From JAZKID01 sp965247525 (GTDB lineage: Bacteria > Pseudomonadota > Alphaproteobacteria > Rhizobiales > UBA4765), in assembly GCA_965247525.1 (NCBI GenBank), contig OZ252015.1, positions 1,302,001 to 1,366,000 on the forward strand: DNA of 64,000 nt. Direction: 5' to 3'. The stretch's first letter is position 1. The number at the start of each line of letters is the position of its first letter. Under the pieces are notes generated by a model that worked only from the letters and a program-made list of their open reading frames with translations, was not told the DNA's origin and ran no database searches. Below, piece after piece: positions 26,461 through 34,714 of this stretch. Made by a program: the position numbers and the translations under genes.

Positions 26461-26561
26461 TAAGCCTTTGCAACAAAAAGCCTTTAACGCTTTGCATTGA
26501 CAAGCAAAAGCGCGGCGTGCATTGCAATATGATTGATTTACACTGACGAAAGCGAGCGTTC

Positions 26562-26840
26562 ATGTCCACCATCGACAAAGTGGCCGACATCATAGCCGAC
26601 ACCTGTTCCCTGTCCCGCGATGACATCAAGCCTGAAAGCCATGTCATCAATGATCTTGGCATCGACAGCCTCGACTTTCTTGACGTGACTTACGGCATCG
26701 ACAAGGAATTTGGCATCAAGCTGCCGGTCGAGCAGTGGACGCAGGACGTCAATGACGGCAAGGCCACGACCGAGCAATATTTTGTTTTGAAAAATCTTTC
26801 CGCGGAAATCGACAGGCTGGTCGCCGCTAAAGCGGCGTAA
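26562..26840 (+). CDS. acpXL: Acyl carrier protein AcpXL
   Basis: Specialised acyl carrier for very long chain fatty acid (C26-C28, omega-1 hydroxylated) of lipid A. 92 residues, the AcpXL length rather than the 78 of AcpP. The phosphopantetheine site is Ser36 in DLGIDSLDFLD. It heads the order acpXL-fabZ-fabF-fabF-adh-lpxXL, the same as the rhizobial cluster, which makes the assignment firm. Confidence 0.92.
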   Translation: MSTIDKVADIIADTCSLSRDDIKPESHVINDLGIDSLDFLDVTYGIDKEFGIKLPVEQWTQDVNDGKATTEQYFVLKNLSAEIDRLVAAKAA

Positions 26841-26857
26841 GGCCGCCTTTTAAAGCC

Positions 26858-27313
26858 ATGCAGCTTGAATATTTTCGCATGATCGACGAGGTCGCACATC
26901 TCGAAGACGGGCATGAAAAAATCTTATGCCGCTCAACCGTCCCGCAGCACAGCCCGATTTTTGAAGGCCATTTTCCCGGCCATGCTTTAATGCCCGGCGT
27001 TCTGCTGATTGAAACAATGGCGCAGGCCTCGGGCTATCTTATTCTCAAGCGCAACGGTTTTTCGCAGATGGCGTTTTTCATTGCCGCTGACAAAGTGAAA
27101 CTGCGGCAATTTGTTGTACCGGGCGAATGTCTCGATATCAGCGCGACGTTGCAGCATGAGGGTTCGGGTTATGCCGTAACCACAGCACACATTCTGCGGC
27201 AGGGCGTTAAAATTTGCGATGCGGAGCTTAAATTCCGGCTGATGGATTTTCCAAACGCAGAGTTGAAAAACACCATGCAGCAGCAGGCGCAGCGCATTGG
27301 CCTGCCGGAATGA
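26858..27313 (+). CDS. fabZ: 3-hydroxyacyl-ACP dehydratase, FabZXL-type
   Basis: Dehydrates 3-hydroxyacyl-ACP in the elongation of the very long acyl chain. Hot-dog fold with the FabZ/FabA signature SPIFEGHFPGHALMPGVL and the helix ETMAQASGYL. 151 residues. It lies 17 nt after acpXL and overlaps the next ketosynthase by ATGA. The cluster supports a dedicated role, separate from the housekeeping FabZ. Confidence 0.9.
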   Translation: MQLEYFRMIDEVAHLEDGHEKILCRSTVPQHSPIFEGHFPGHALMPGVLLIETMAQASGYLILKRNGFSQMAFFIAADKVKLRQFVVPGECLDISATLQHEGSGYAVTTAHILRQGVKICDAELKFRLMDFPNAELKNTMQQQAQRIGLPE

Positions 27314-28464
27314 CGCAAAAGGTCGTCATCACGGGGCTTGGGCTGGTGTCATCGCTTGGCGAAGGGCACGCGCCGCATCTTGCGCTTGCCGATCACGTTC
27401 CAGAGCCTGAAATGCGCGATTTTGCCGGCACTTTCGTTCATCCCGCACCGCCGATCAATTTCGATACGCAAATTCCCAAAAAAGGCGATCAGCGCCAGAT
27501 GGAGATGTGGCAGCGGCTCGGCGTTCATACGGCTGGACTTGCACTCGATGATGCCAATCTCAAATCGGACGCTGCGCTTCTTGAAAAAACCCACATGATT
27601 GTCGCGGCTGGCGGCGGCGAGCGCGACGAAACCACTGATGAAAACCTGCTGAACGGTATCGGGCAGACAAACGACATCGGCGCGTTTATCAATGCCTCGC
27701 TTAGCACCAATTTGCGCCCAACCCTGTTTCTGGCGCAGCTGACAAATCTGTTGGCCGGTAACATTTCGATTGTGCACAATGTCACAGGCTCATCGCGCTC
27801 TTTCATGGGCGAAGAAATGGCGGGCATGGATGCGCTGCGCACCATGAACGAACGTATTCGCCACGGACAGGCGGAAATCGGACTGGTGGGCGCTGCCTAC
27901 AATGCCGAGCGCAAAGACATGCTTTTGAATTATGCTTTTGCGGATCTGCTGACAAAAACCCGCGCACCTGTCGGCGCGCGCGGCGATGAAAGCGGTATTG
28001 CATTTGGTTCGATGTCCGCATTTTTTGTGCTCGAAGCCGAAACACATGCCAAACAACGCGGCGCAAGAATTCATGCCGAATTGGGTGATGTGCTGACGAC
28101 GCGAAGCGCACGCGAGCCGGGTGACATTCAAAAAAGCCTTGCAAGCCTTAACGCACCGCAAGACGCGGCGCATGTGCTGAGCGGTGCGTGCGGGCGGCCC
28201 GACATTACAACAGACGAGTTTGAGTTCTGGGCGAAAAAAAATGCAACCGTTCGCGCCATCGCGGCACTGATCGGGCATGGGCCGGAAGTGCAGGGGCTGT
28301 TTGCAACCGCGCTGGCGGCTTTGTTTTTAGGCGCGGACAGATTTCCAAAAGCCTTTTCTGCGTCTGAGAAATCTTCAGTTACAGCGCCGTCGACCATCAT
28401 CGCGTCGTGCTGCGGCATATGGCGCGGCGAAGCATTGGCTTTTGTTCACAAGGCGGCAGCATGA
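27310..28464 (+). CDS. Ketosynthase-like protein lacking the active-site Cys (FabF2XL-type)
   Basis: 384 residues, beta-ketoacyl-ACP synthase fold (VVITGLGLVSSLGEG; GIAFGSMSAFFVLE; AALIGHGPEVQG). Where condensing enzymes have TACASG, this protein reads VHNVTGSSRSFMG, with no cysteine. That is the situation of chain-length factors in type II polyketide synthases, which pair with an active ketosynthase. The next gene is such an intact ketosynthase and overlaps it by 4 nt, so a heterodimer is inferred. Confidence 0.82.
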   Translation: MTQKVVITGLGLVSSLGEGHAPHLALADHVPEPEMRDFAGTFVHPAPPINFDTQIPKKGDQRQMEMWQRLGVHTAGLALDDANLKSDAALLEKTHMIVAAGGGERDETTDENLLNGIGQTNDIGAFINASLSTNLRPTLFLAQLTNLLAGNISIVHNVTGSSRSFMGEEMAGMDALRTMNERIRHGQAEIGLVGAAYNAERKDMLLNYAFADLLTKTRAPVGARGDESGIAFGSMSAFFVLEAETHAKQRGARIHAELGDVLTTRSAREPGDIQKSLASLNAPQDAAHVLSGACGRPDITTDEFEFWAKKNATVRAIAALIGHGPEVQGLFATALAALFLGADRFPKAFSASEKSSVTAPSTIIASCCGIWRGEALAFVHKAAA

Positions 28465-29735
28465 TGCGCGATCATCTGGGGCGGCCGCTGATCGTTGTCA
28501 CAGGCATGGGGCTCGTCACCTCGCTGGGCGCGGGCAAGACCGACAACTGGGCGGCGCTGAAAGCAGGGCGCTCCGGAATTCATGCCCTGAAACGGTTTTC
28601 AAACGAGGGGCTTAAAACCACAATCTGCGGCTCGGTCGATTTTGTCAGCGTGTCCCCGCATACCAGCACCGGTCTTTCATTTGCGCTTGCCGAAATGGCG
28701 GCGGAAGAGGCCGTAAGTCAAGCCAGACTTGGCGGCAAAGCGGACTTTCCCGGGCCGCTCGTCATCGCCGTTCCACCGGTTGAGCTTGGTTGGAATGAGC
28801 GGCAGATGATCGCGGCCCGCGCGCCCCAGCCTGTGTCATATGATGGGCTGATTGAAACAGCGCCACAATTTGCCGACAGATTTGCGCAGTTCCAGTTTGC
28901 AACCGTTGGCGAACACATGGCGCAACGTTTTGGCACCAAAGGCATGCCGATTTCGCTCTCGACCGCTTGCGCGTCCGGCGCAACCGTCATTCAGACCGCT
29001 GCCGATGCGCTGCGGCGGGGTGAATGTGACAGCGTTTTGTGCGCGGCAACCGACGGGTCGATCGACGCTGAATCGCTCATTCGTTTTTCCCTGTTATCCG
29101 CTTTGTCCACGCAGAACGCCGCACCTGAAAAAGCATCGAAGCCCTTTTCAAAAAACCGCGACGGTTTTGTCATGGCGGAAGGCGCGGCGGCGCTTGTGCT
29201 TGAGACCTACGAACATGCAACCGCGCGCGGCGCCGAAATTCTGGGCTTTCTTGCAGGTTGCGGCGAGCGCGCCGACAATTTTCACCGTACTCGCTCAAAC
29301 CCCGATGGCAAGGCCGTGATCGGCACCATTGAAAACGCTCTGGCCGATGCCGGTCTCCATGCCGGTCAAATCGATTATATCAATGCGCACGGCACATCGA
29401 CGCCCGAAAACGACAAAATGGAATATTTCGCCTGCACGTCAGTCTTTGGCGCGCGCATGGCGGAGCTGCCCATTTCGTCGAATAAATCGATGATTGGCCA
29501 CACGCTGACCGCGGCAGGCGCCATTGAGGCCGTAATTTCGCTCCTCACTTTGCACAACCAGCTTTTGCCACCCACCATCAATTATGACGTGCCGGACCCT
29601 GCACTTGTGCTCGATGTCGTCGCCAATACGGCACGGCCGGCCAAAGTCTGTGCGGTCATGTCAAATTCTTTCGGGTTTGGCGGTCAAAATGCGTCATTGA
29701 TCTTCACCTCTGAGCCCGCTTCGTCTATCTCTTGA
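28461..29735 (+). CDS. fabF: Beta-ketoacyl-ACP synthase II, FabF1XL-type
   Basis: Elongating condensing enzyme of the very long chain fatty acid cluster. The catalytic Cys170 lies in LSTACASGATV; His residues are in INAHGTSTPENDK and SNKSMIGHTLTAAG; the C-terminal NSFGFGGQNASL is typical of FabF. 424 residues from ATG 28461, which overlaps the previous stop. A longer reading to 28407 lies inside the preceding gene and is unlikely. Confidence 0.92.
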   Translation: MMRDHLGRPLIVVTGMGLVTSLGAGKTDNWAALKAGRSGIHALKRFSNEGLKTTICGSVDFVSVSPHTSTGLSFALAEMAAEEAVSQARLGGKADFPGPLVIAVPPVELGWNERQMIAARAPQPVSYDGLIETAPQFADRFAQFQFATVGEHMAQRFGTKGMPISLSTACASGATVIQTAADALRRGECDSVLCAATDGSIDAESLIRFSLLSALSTQNAAPEKASKPFSKNRDGFVMAEGAAALVLETYEHATARGAEILGFLAGCGERADNFHRTRSNPDGKAVIGTIENALADAGLHAGQIDYINAHGTSTPENDKMEYFACTSVFGARMAELPISSNKSMIGHTLTAAGAIEAVISLLTLHNQLLPPTINYDVPDPALVLDVVANTARPAKVCAVMSNSFGFGGQNASLIFTSEPASSIS

Positions 29736-29738
29736 TCC

Positions 29739-30761
29739 ATGCGCGCCCTTCAGCTTTTTTCAGAACGTCACGTCGAACTGCGTGACATTCCCATGCCGCC
29801 GCCCCCAGCCCCGGGTGAGGTGCAGATCCGCGTGCGCGCGGTTGCGCTCAACCATATTGATGTCTGGGGCTTTCGTGGCATGGCGTTCACCAAGCGCACA
29901 TTGCCGATTGTTGTCGGCGCTGAAGCCTCGGGGGAAATTGCCAGCATCGGTGCCGGCGTTACACATTTTAAAGTCGGCGATGCGGTTGCGATGTATGGCG
30001 CGCTTACCTGCGGTGTCTGTAAGGCCTGCAAAGAAGGCCGCGACAATCTGTGCGAAAATGTCGCTGGCGTTCTTGGCTTTCACGTCGACGGGTTTGCCCG
30101 CGAGTTTCTCAACCTTCCGGCGCGGCTCTGCGTGCCGGTGCCAGACGGCGTGTCGATGATCGATGCGGCCACCGCACCGATTACCTTTTCAACGGTCGAG
30201 CACATGCTGTTCGACAATGCCAAATTACAGCCGGGTGAAACCGTGCTTGTGCAGGCCGGCGGTTCGGGCATCGGCACCATCGCCATTCTTTTGGCAAAAG
30301 CGATTGGCTGCACGGTCATCACCACGGTCGGCGATGACGACAAAGGGCTGAAAGCCAAAGCGCTCGGCGCAGACCATGTCATCAATTACCGCAATGAACG
30401 TTTTGAAAGTGTCGTGCGCAAGATCACGGGCAAAAAAGGCGTTGATGTCGTGTTCGAACATGTCGGCGCGGACACCTGGAACGGGTCGTTGCTGTCGATG
30501 AAAAAAGGCGGGCGTCTTGTCACCTGCGGCTCCACATCGGGCGTCACCGTGCAGATGAATTTGATGCAGCTGTTTCAGCAGCAGTATAAAATTTTTGGCT
30601 CCTTTGGCGCGAGCATCAAGAATGTGGCGCAAGGGCTGGAGCGCATCGCCGCCGGCATTCATCCCGTCATCGACACGCGCGTGCCAATGTCCGATTTTGC
30701 GCAAGGGCTGGAGCGGCTGGAGCATCGCAAAGTGTTCGGCAAGGTCATCGTTGAGTTATGA
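29739..30761 (+). CDS. Zinc-binding alcohol dehydrogenase family protein, Adh2XL-type
   Basis: 340 residues, medium-chain dehydrogenase/reductase. The structural-zinc cysteine loop is present (CGVCKACKEGRDNLCENV) and the nucleotide site is QAGGSGIGTIAILLAKA. In rhizobia the gene in this place is annotated as a dehydrogenase of the very long chain fatty acid cluster; it could act as an enoyl reductase, but the exact reaction is uncertain. It starts 3 nt after fabF. Confidence 0.88.
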   Translation: MRALQLFSERHVELRDIPMPPPPAPGEVQIRVRAVALNHIDVWGFRGMAFTKRTLPIVVGAEASGEIASIGAGVTHFKVGDAVAMYGALTCGVCKACKEGRDNLCENVAGVLGFHVDGFAREFLNLPARLCVPVPDGVSMIDAATAPITFSTVEHMLFDNAKLQPGETVLVQAGGSGIGTIAILLAKAIGCTVITTVGDDDKGLKAKALGADHVINYRNERFESVVRKITGKKGVDVVFEHVGADTWNGSLLSMKKGGRLVTCGSTSGVTVQMNLMQLFQQQYKIFGSFGASIKNVAQGLERIAAGIHPVIDTRVPMSDFAQGLERLEHRKVFGKVIVEL

Positions 30762-30863
30762 TGACGCCATTCGGCTTGATGTCTTTGCACCATTCGGCTT
30801 GCGCCTCGGGTGCGCGGCCTCGGGCGTTATGATGACACCATACGCTAAATCTCGGGCGTTCTG
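30762..30863 (-). repeat. 33-bp-family repeat array between adh and lpxXL
   Basis: Read on the minus strand it has three modules: CGCCCGAGATTTAGCGTATG, then CGCCCGAGGCCGCGCACCCG followed by AGGCGCAAGCCGAATGGTGC, then AAGCCGAATGGCG. It begins directly after the adh stop codon and fills the whole 102-bp gap, so it also supplies the lpxXL ribosome-binding region. The module order equals that at 40214-40305. Confidence 0.85.
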
Positions 30864-31781
30864 ATGCGCCGCGCTGTCGCAATGCTTCGAAATGCAGTCA
30901 TCGGCGTGCGCGACTTTTTTGTCGCCCTTCTTGTCTTTGCACTCTATGCCCTGATCCGCGCTTTGCCGACCCGCTTTGCGGTTGATTTTGGCGGGGCAGT
31001 GGCGCGCGGGCTGTCGCATGTCGTGCCGCGCTCGAAAATGGCATTGGCGCAGATCGCCGCCGCTTTTCCGGACAGGTCCGATGCCGAGCATAGGCACATC
31101 CTGCGCGATGTCTGGGACAATCTTGGCCGTACCTGCGTCGAATATTGTCACCTCGACCGTATCTGGCATTACGATACCGCGCATCCCGAACTAAGCACGA
31201 TCAAAGTCGACGGGATTGAGACATTCGACACACTTCGCGATGATGAAAAACCTGCGATCATCGTCACGGCGCATCTGGCCAATTGGGAGCTGCCGATGGT
31301 GGCCGCGGCCCAGCACGGGCTGAACGCTGCCGCGCTTTACCGCGCGCCAAATAACAAATGGGTCGCGGCATGGGTCTTGAAGCGCCGCAAGCTGGCAATG
31401 GGACGCCTGATTGCCTCACGCCGCGGCAGCATTCACGCGATGTCAAACGCGCTGGAGCAAAGCGAGCATCTTGGTATTTTGACGGACCAGCATTTTATGG
31501 GCGGCATAGAATCGCAATTGTTCGGGCGGCGCGTCTTGTCCAATCCGGCCTTTGCCCGTCTGGCGCGGCTGCACGAATGTCCCGTTCATGCCGTGCGTGT
31601 GATCCGCGCGCAAAAGGGTTTCAAGGTTGAACTGACGCCGGAATTAAATTTGCCGCGCGGCGCGGACGGCAAGATCGATGTGCAAGGCGCGGTCGATATG
31701 GTCAACGCGCTGTTCGAGCAATGGATCACGGAACATCCCGGCCAGTGGCTGTGGCTGCACAGACGATGGCGCACGCTTTAA
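30864..31781 (+). CDS. lpxXL: Lipid A very-long-chain acyltransferase LpxXL (lysophospholipid acyltransferase family)
   Basis: 305 residues of the LpxL/HtrB family, inner-membrane anchored by an N-terminal segment (FFVALLVFALYALIRALP). The HxxxxE acyltransferase motif is HLANWE. It should move the very long acyl chain from AcpXL to lipid A. It ends the acpXL cluster as in rhizobia. The start has no good Shine-Dalgarno site because the preceding sequence is repeat; MLRNAV at 30882 is an alternative. Confidence 0.88.
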   Translation: MRRAVAMLRNAVIGVRDFFVALLVFALYALIRALPTRFAVDFGGAVARGLSHVVPRSKMALAQIAAAFPDRSDAEHRHILRDVWDNLGRTCVEYCHLDRIWHYDTAHPELSTIKVDGIETFDTLRDDEKPAIIVTAHLANWELPMVAAAQHGLNAAALYRAPNNKWVAAWVLKRRKLAMGRLIASRRGSIHAMSNALEQSEHLGILTDQHFMGGIESQLFGRRVLSNPAFARLARLHECPVHAVRVIRAQKGFKVELTPELNLPRGADGKIDVQGAVDMVNALFEQWITEHPGQWLWLHRRWRTL

Positions 31782-31912
31782 GTCAAAGCCCTTACGTAAA
31801 ACAACTGAAGGTTTTAAATCGATTTTAAAGCATGAGCGACACGTTTCGCGCTGCAGGCTATCACCTGCTGCGGCTTCAAAAGAAACGCTGTAGCGGCTTC
31901 TAAAGCGATGTG

Positions 31913-32359
31913 TCAGGCCGTTCCCATCACCTTCTGGCGAAGGTGAACGCGTGTGCGTGGTTCAATTCCGATCAGGTCGGCAATGCGTTTGACGATCGAG
32001 TTTTCAAACTCGTCAATTTCGCCATCGGCGAGCGCCATTTCCCAAAGCATTTCGATGATACGCAAGCGCCCCGCCTCATCGAGCGAACGCTTTACGAGGC
32101 TGGTGAAATTATAAAGATCGACCGCTTCATTGTCCTGTCGCTCTGCTTCGGCGATCAGCTCAGACGTCTGCGCGTCACCAAGACCAAACGCGTTTGTTAA
32201 AAGCGCGCTCAGCTTGGCGCGCTCGCTGGGGCTCACTGTGCCGTCAATCGCCATCACATGCACAAGCAAAGCGGCAATCGCGGTGCGGTGATCATCGGCG
32301 GCAAAACCGATTTGGTTTTCAGTTTCCTGACTAAAAAATTGACGGAGGCGTTCAAACAT
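31913..32359 (-). CDS. TerB-like protein
   Basis: 148 residues, all helical, with the TerB-fold pattern of two acidic metal-binding-like turns: LVHVMAIDGTVSPSERAKL and MLWEMALADGEIDEFE. TerB domains occur in tellurite-resistance and other stress contexts; in isolated alphaproteobacterial copies the role is unknown. It overlaps the end of the upstream YihY gene by 8 nt on the same strand, so the two are probably co-expressed. The 131 bp before lpxXL hold only a weak GCAGG/CCTGC inverted repeat. Confidence 0.85.
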   Translation of the reverse strand: MFERLRQFFSQETENQIGFAADDHRTAIAALLVHVMAIDGTVSPSERAKLSALLTNAFGLGDAQTSELIAEAERQDNEAVDLYNFTSLVKRSLDEAGRLRIIEMLWEMALADGEIDEFENSIVKRIADLIGIEPRTRVHLRQKVMGTA

Positions 32360-33269
32360 TGGGCGAGCTCTTTTTCACATCGATGGGCAGCAAAGTTGAT
32401 CCGGGCGGTTTCTTTTTGGCGTCGCGGTTGCGGCGCCAAGCGGCGTTAAATTCACCGCCAAGGATGAAAATGACAGAATTAAAGTAAAGAAAAATCAGCG
32501 CGATCAAGACGGAGGCAAAGCCCGCATAGGTGGTGGCATAAGTCGCATAAGAGCTGAGATACCAGGCAAAGGCCAATGCCGCGAACAGCCAGAGCGCAAC
32601 GGTTGCAAGAATGCCGGGAACGATCTCGTAAATCTTGCGCTGTCCAGCAGGCAGCCACAAATGGGCAACAAACAGGCCAAGCAGCAAGATCACCAGCGTC
32701 ACCGCATAACGCGATGCAAAAATCTGGTCGCGGACGTGGTCGATCTCAAAGCGAAATTGCGGAAAGAGATTGGCCGCCGTTTCAAAAAGTGTCGGCGCCA
32801 GCACGATGAGAAACGAGATTGCTAGTAGTCCTGCCGCGCCCAGCAGCACGAAAAAGATCGACTGCGCGCGGGTGCGATACCAGTAGCGCGTTTCCGTGAC
32901 GCCATAAGCGCGGTTAAGGCCGATGCGGATGGCCTCTACCCCTGACGACGAAAACCACAGCATCAAAGCGCCGCCGATTGTCAGCAGCCCGGGGCGCTGG
33001 TTGGTCAGCACGTGATGGACCTCTTCCTGCAAAGGTTTCATCACGCCTTCCGGCCAGGCCTGAAAGGTGAGATTGACGACTTGGTCAGCAAGGCCGGCCG
33101 AGCCGATAAAGCCGGCAATGGCGGTGACAAAAATCAAAAACGGAAACAAAGCCAGCAGCACGGAGAGCGCGATATGGCTCGCAATTGCCCAGCCGTCATT
33201 ATAGGTGAACCGCCAGTAAGCGTCCCAAATGATCAAGGCGGTGCGCTGAAGTCTTTTAAAAACAGGCAT
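32352..33269 (-). CDS. YihY/virulence factor BrkB family membrane protein
   Basis: 305 residues with about six transmembrane helices. Family hallmarks: AIASHIALSVLLALFPFLIF near the N-terminus, the MLWFSSSGVEAIRIGLNRAYG segment, and the final helix FLYFNSVIFILGGEFNAAW. Once called a ribonuclease BN; now regarded as a membrane protein of unknown function. The tail is Lys-rich and cytoplasmic. Confidence 0.92.
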   Translation of the reverse strand: MPVFKRLQRTALIIWDAYWRFTYNDGWAIASHIALSVLLALFPFLIFVTAIAGFIGSAGLADQVVNLTFQAWPEGVMKPLQEEVHHVLTNQRPGLLTIGGALMLWFSSSGVEAIRIGLNRAYGVTETRYWYRTRAQSIFFVLLGAAGLLAISFLIVLAPTLFETAANLFPQFRFEIDHVRDQIFASRYAVTLVILLLGLFVAHLWLPAGQRKIYEIVPGILATVALWLFAALAFAWYLSSYATYATTYAGFASVLIALIFLYFNSVIFILGGEFNAAWRRNRDAKKKPPGSTLLPIDVKKSSPNV

Positions 33270-33406
33270 GGCAACTCATCGGCAACCTATGCCGTATTTG
33301 CAGGCCTTATGCCAGAAGGCGCATAAAACTTTGCAAAGCGTTGCATCTTTATCAAAAGTGGGTAATTTGCTCAACTATCAAATTCATCAATTTTAATGAG
33401 GTATTC

Positions 33407-33961
33407 ATGTCACATTTCAAAATAACCAGCACAAACCTGGCTGCCGCCAATTCAAATTTGATTTTGGCCGTGCCGTTCAATGCGGCCATTGCACAGCAAA
33501 CCACACAGCCGCAGAAAAAGAAAAAGACCACCCGTAAACATGTCGCGCGCAAAAGCCAGCCGCGTCGGATTGCCCCATCTTCAACAACGAGTATTGCCGA
33601 TTTGCGTCAGGCGGATGAGCAACGGTTGAAGGCCAAAAAGGGCATGGGCGATTTGCGCCAGATGGAAGAAGAAAACGCCAGGTCGAAAGTCATGACAATG
33701 GCTGATCTGCGGATGCGCGATGACGCTGCAAAAAACATTGACACGAGTGTCGCTGAAACCTTAGGCAAGCTGCCGCAAAGGCTCAGCACTGACGATGTCT
33801 CCAAACTGACAGATCGTCTTGGAAATGCATATTATCTTTCAAAAGAGCAGTTTCCTGACATGGAAACCAGTTTCAGCAGAGGCGACAATATGTCGGTCAA
33901 ATACTACATCAGCTATGATGCTTACAAAGCCATCGTCCTCAATAGGACGACTTCAAAATAA
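33407..33961 (+). CDS. Hypothetical protein with three DLRQ-type repeats, probably exported
   Basis: 184 residues from ATG 33407, preceded by AATGAGG. The N-terminus is weakly signal-like (NSNLILAVPFNAAIAQQ, possible cleavage after AIA). A basic Lys/Arg stretch follows, then three imperfect 17-18 residue units starting ADLRQADEQ, GDLRQMEEE and ADLRMRDDA. The C-terminal domain (TDRLGNAYYLSKEQFP) is unrecognised. A terminator follows, so this is a single-gene transcript. No function assigned. Confidence 0.6.
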   Translation: MSHFKITSTNLAAANSNLILAVPFNAAIAQQTTQPQKKKKTTRKHVARKSQPRRIAPSSTTSIADLRQADEQRLKAKKGMGDLRQMEEENARSKVMTMADLRMRDDAAKNIDTSVAETLGKLPQRLSTDDVSKLTDRLGNAYYLSKEQFPDMETSFSRGDNMSVKYYISYDAYKAIVLNRTTSK

Positions 33962-33978
33962 ACTTGGGTATATCACCT

Positions 33979-34011
33979 GTAAAAAAGCGGCGTTCAAACC
34001 GCTTTTTTTAC
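33979..34011 (+). terminator. Intrinsic terminator
   Basis: Ten-base-pair stem AAAAAAGCGG (33981-33990) with CCGCTTTTTT (33999-34008), 8-nt loop, T-run downstream. Ends the transcript of the preceding hypothetical gene. Confidence 0.92.
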
Positions 34012-34070
34012 ATTTGCCATAGGCCGATGCGACAAGTCGTGACAATCTGGCGAGGGAGTTTTTTTAAAGC

Positions 34071-34622
34071 ATGCCCCGCCTTTTCACCGGCCTTGAAATT
34101 CCAGGCTCACTGAATGACTATTTTGCCAGCCTGCGAAGTGGATTGCAGGGCGCGCGTTTTATCGACCCTTCCGACTATCACCTGACGCTGCGTTTTATCG
34201 GCGATGTCGGCTATGACCTTGCCAACGACTTGGCCGATATGCTCGGCCATCTCTCAATGCCGCGCTTTTCGCTGAAGATCAGCACGTTCAGCAGTTTTGG
34301 CAAAGATGAAGCACCGCACTCTCTGGTTGCAACGGTTGCGCCTTGCCAAATTTTAAGCGAGTTGCAGCATGATCATGACCGGCTTGCCAAAAAGCTGGGC
34401 CTGCCGGCCGATGCCCGTAAATTTAGTCCGCATGTGACATTGGCGCGTCTTAAACCAAGCGCTGCCCCGTATATCGGGGACTGGCTTGTGCAACACAGTC
34501 CACCCTTGTCGAAACCCTTTGAAATGACGCGTTTTGCGTTGTTTTCATCTCGTCATTCCACGGGCGGCGGCCCCTATGTCGTGGAGAAAACCTATCCGCT
34601 TGAAAGAAATGTATTGAAATAA
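34071..34622 (+). CDS. thpR: RNA 2',3'-cyclic phosphodiesterase
   Basis: 183 residues of the 2H phosphoesterase family. Both catalytic HxTx motifs are present: HLTLRF near residue 38 and HVTLAR near residue 123. This enzyme (formerly LigT, 2'-5' RNA ligase) opens 2',3'-cyclic phosphates on RNA. Single gene between two terminator-bounded or divergent units. Confidence 0.93.
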   Translation: MPRLFTGLEIPGSLNDYFASLRSGLQGARFIDPSDYHLTLRFIGDVGYDLANDLADMLGHLSMPRFSLKISTFSSFGKDEAPHSLVATVAPCQILSELQHDHDRLAKKLGLPADARKFSPHVTLARLKPSAAPYIGDWLVQHSPPLSKPFEMTRFALFSSRHSTGGGPYVVEKTYPLERNVLK

Positions 34623-34714
34623 TTCCCTGTGCATTGTCATAAAACTGTGACTGAAAAAAATTAAATCCTGCGTATAAAATTGTAACGCTGCCTCACACTG
34701 AAGTTTGATTTCTT

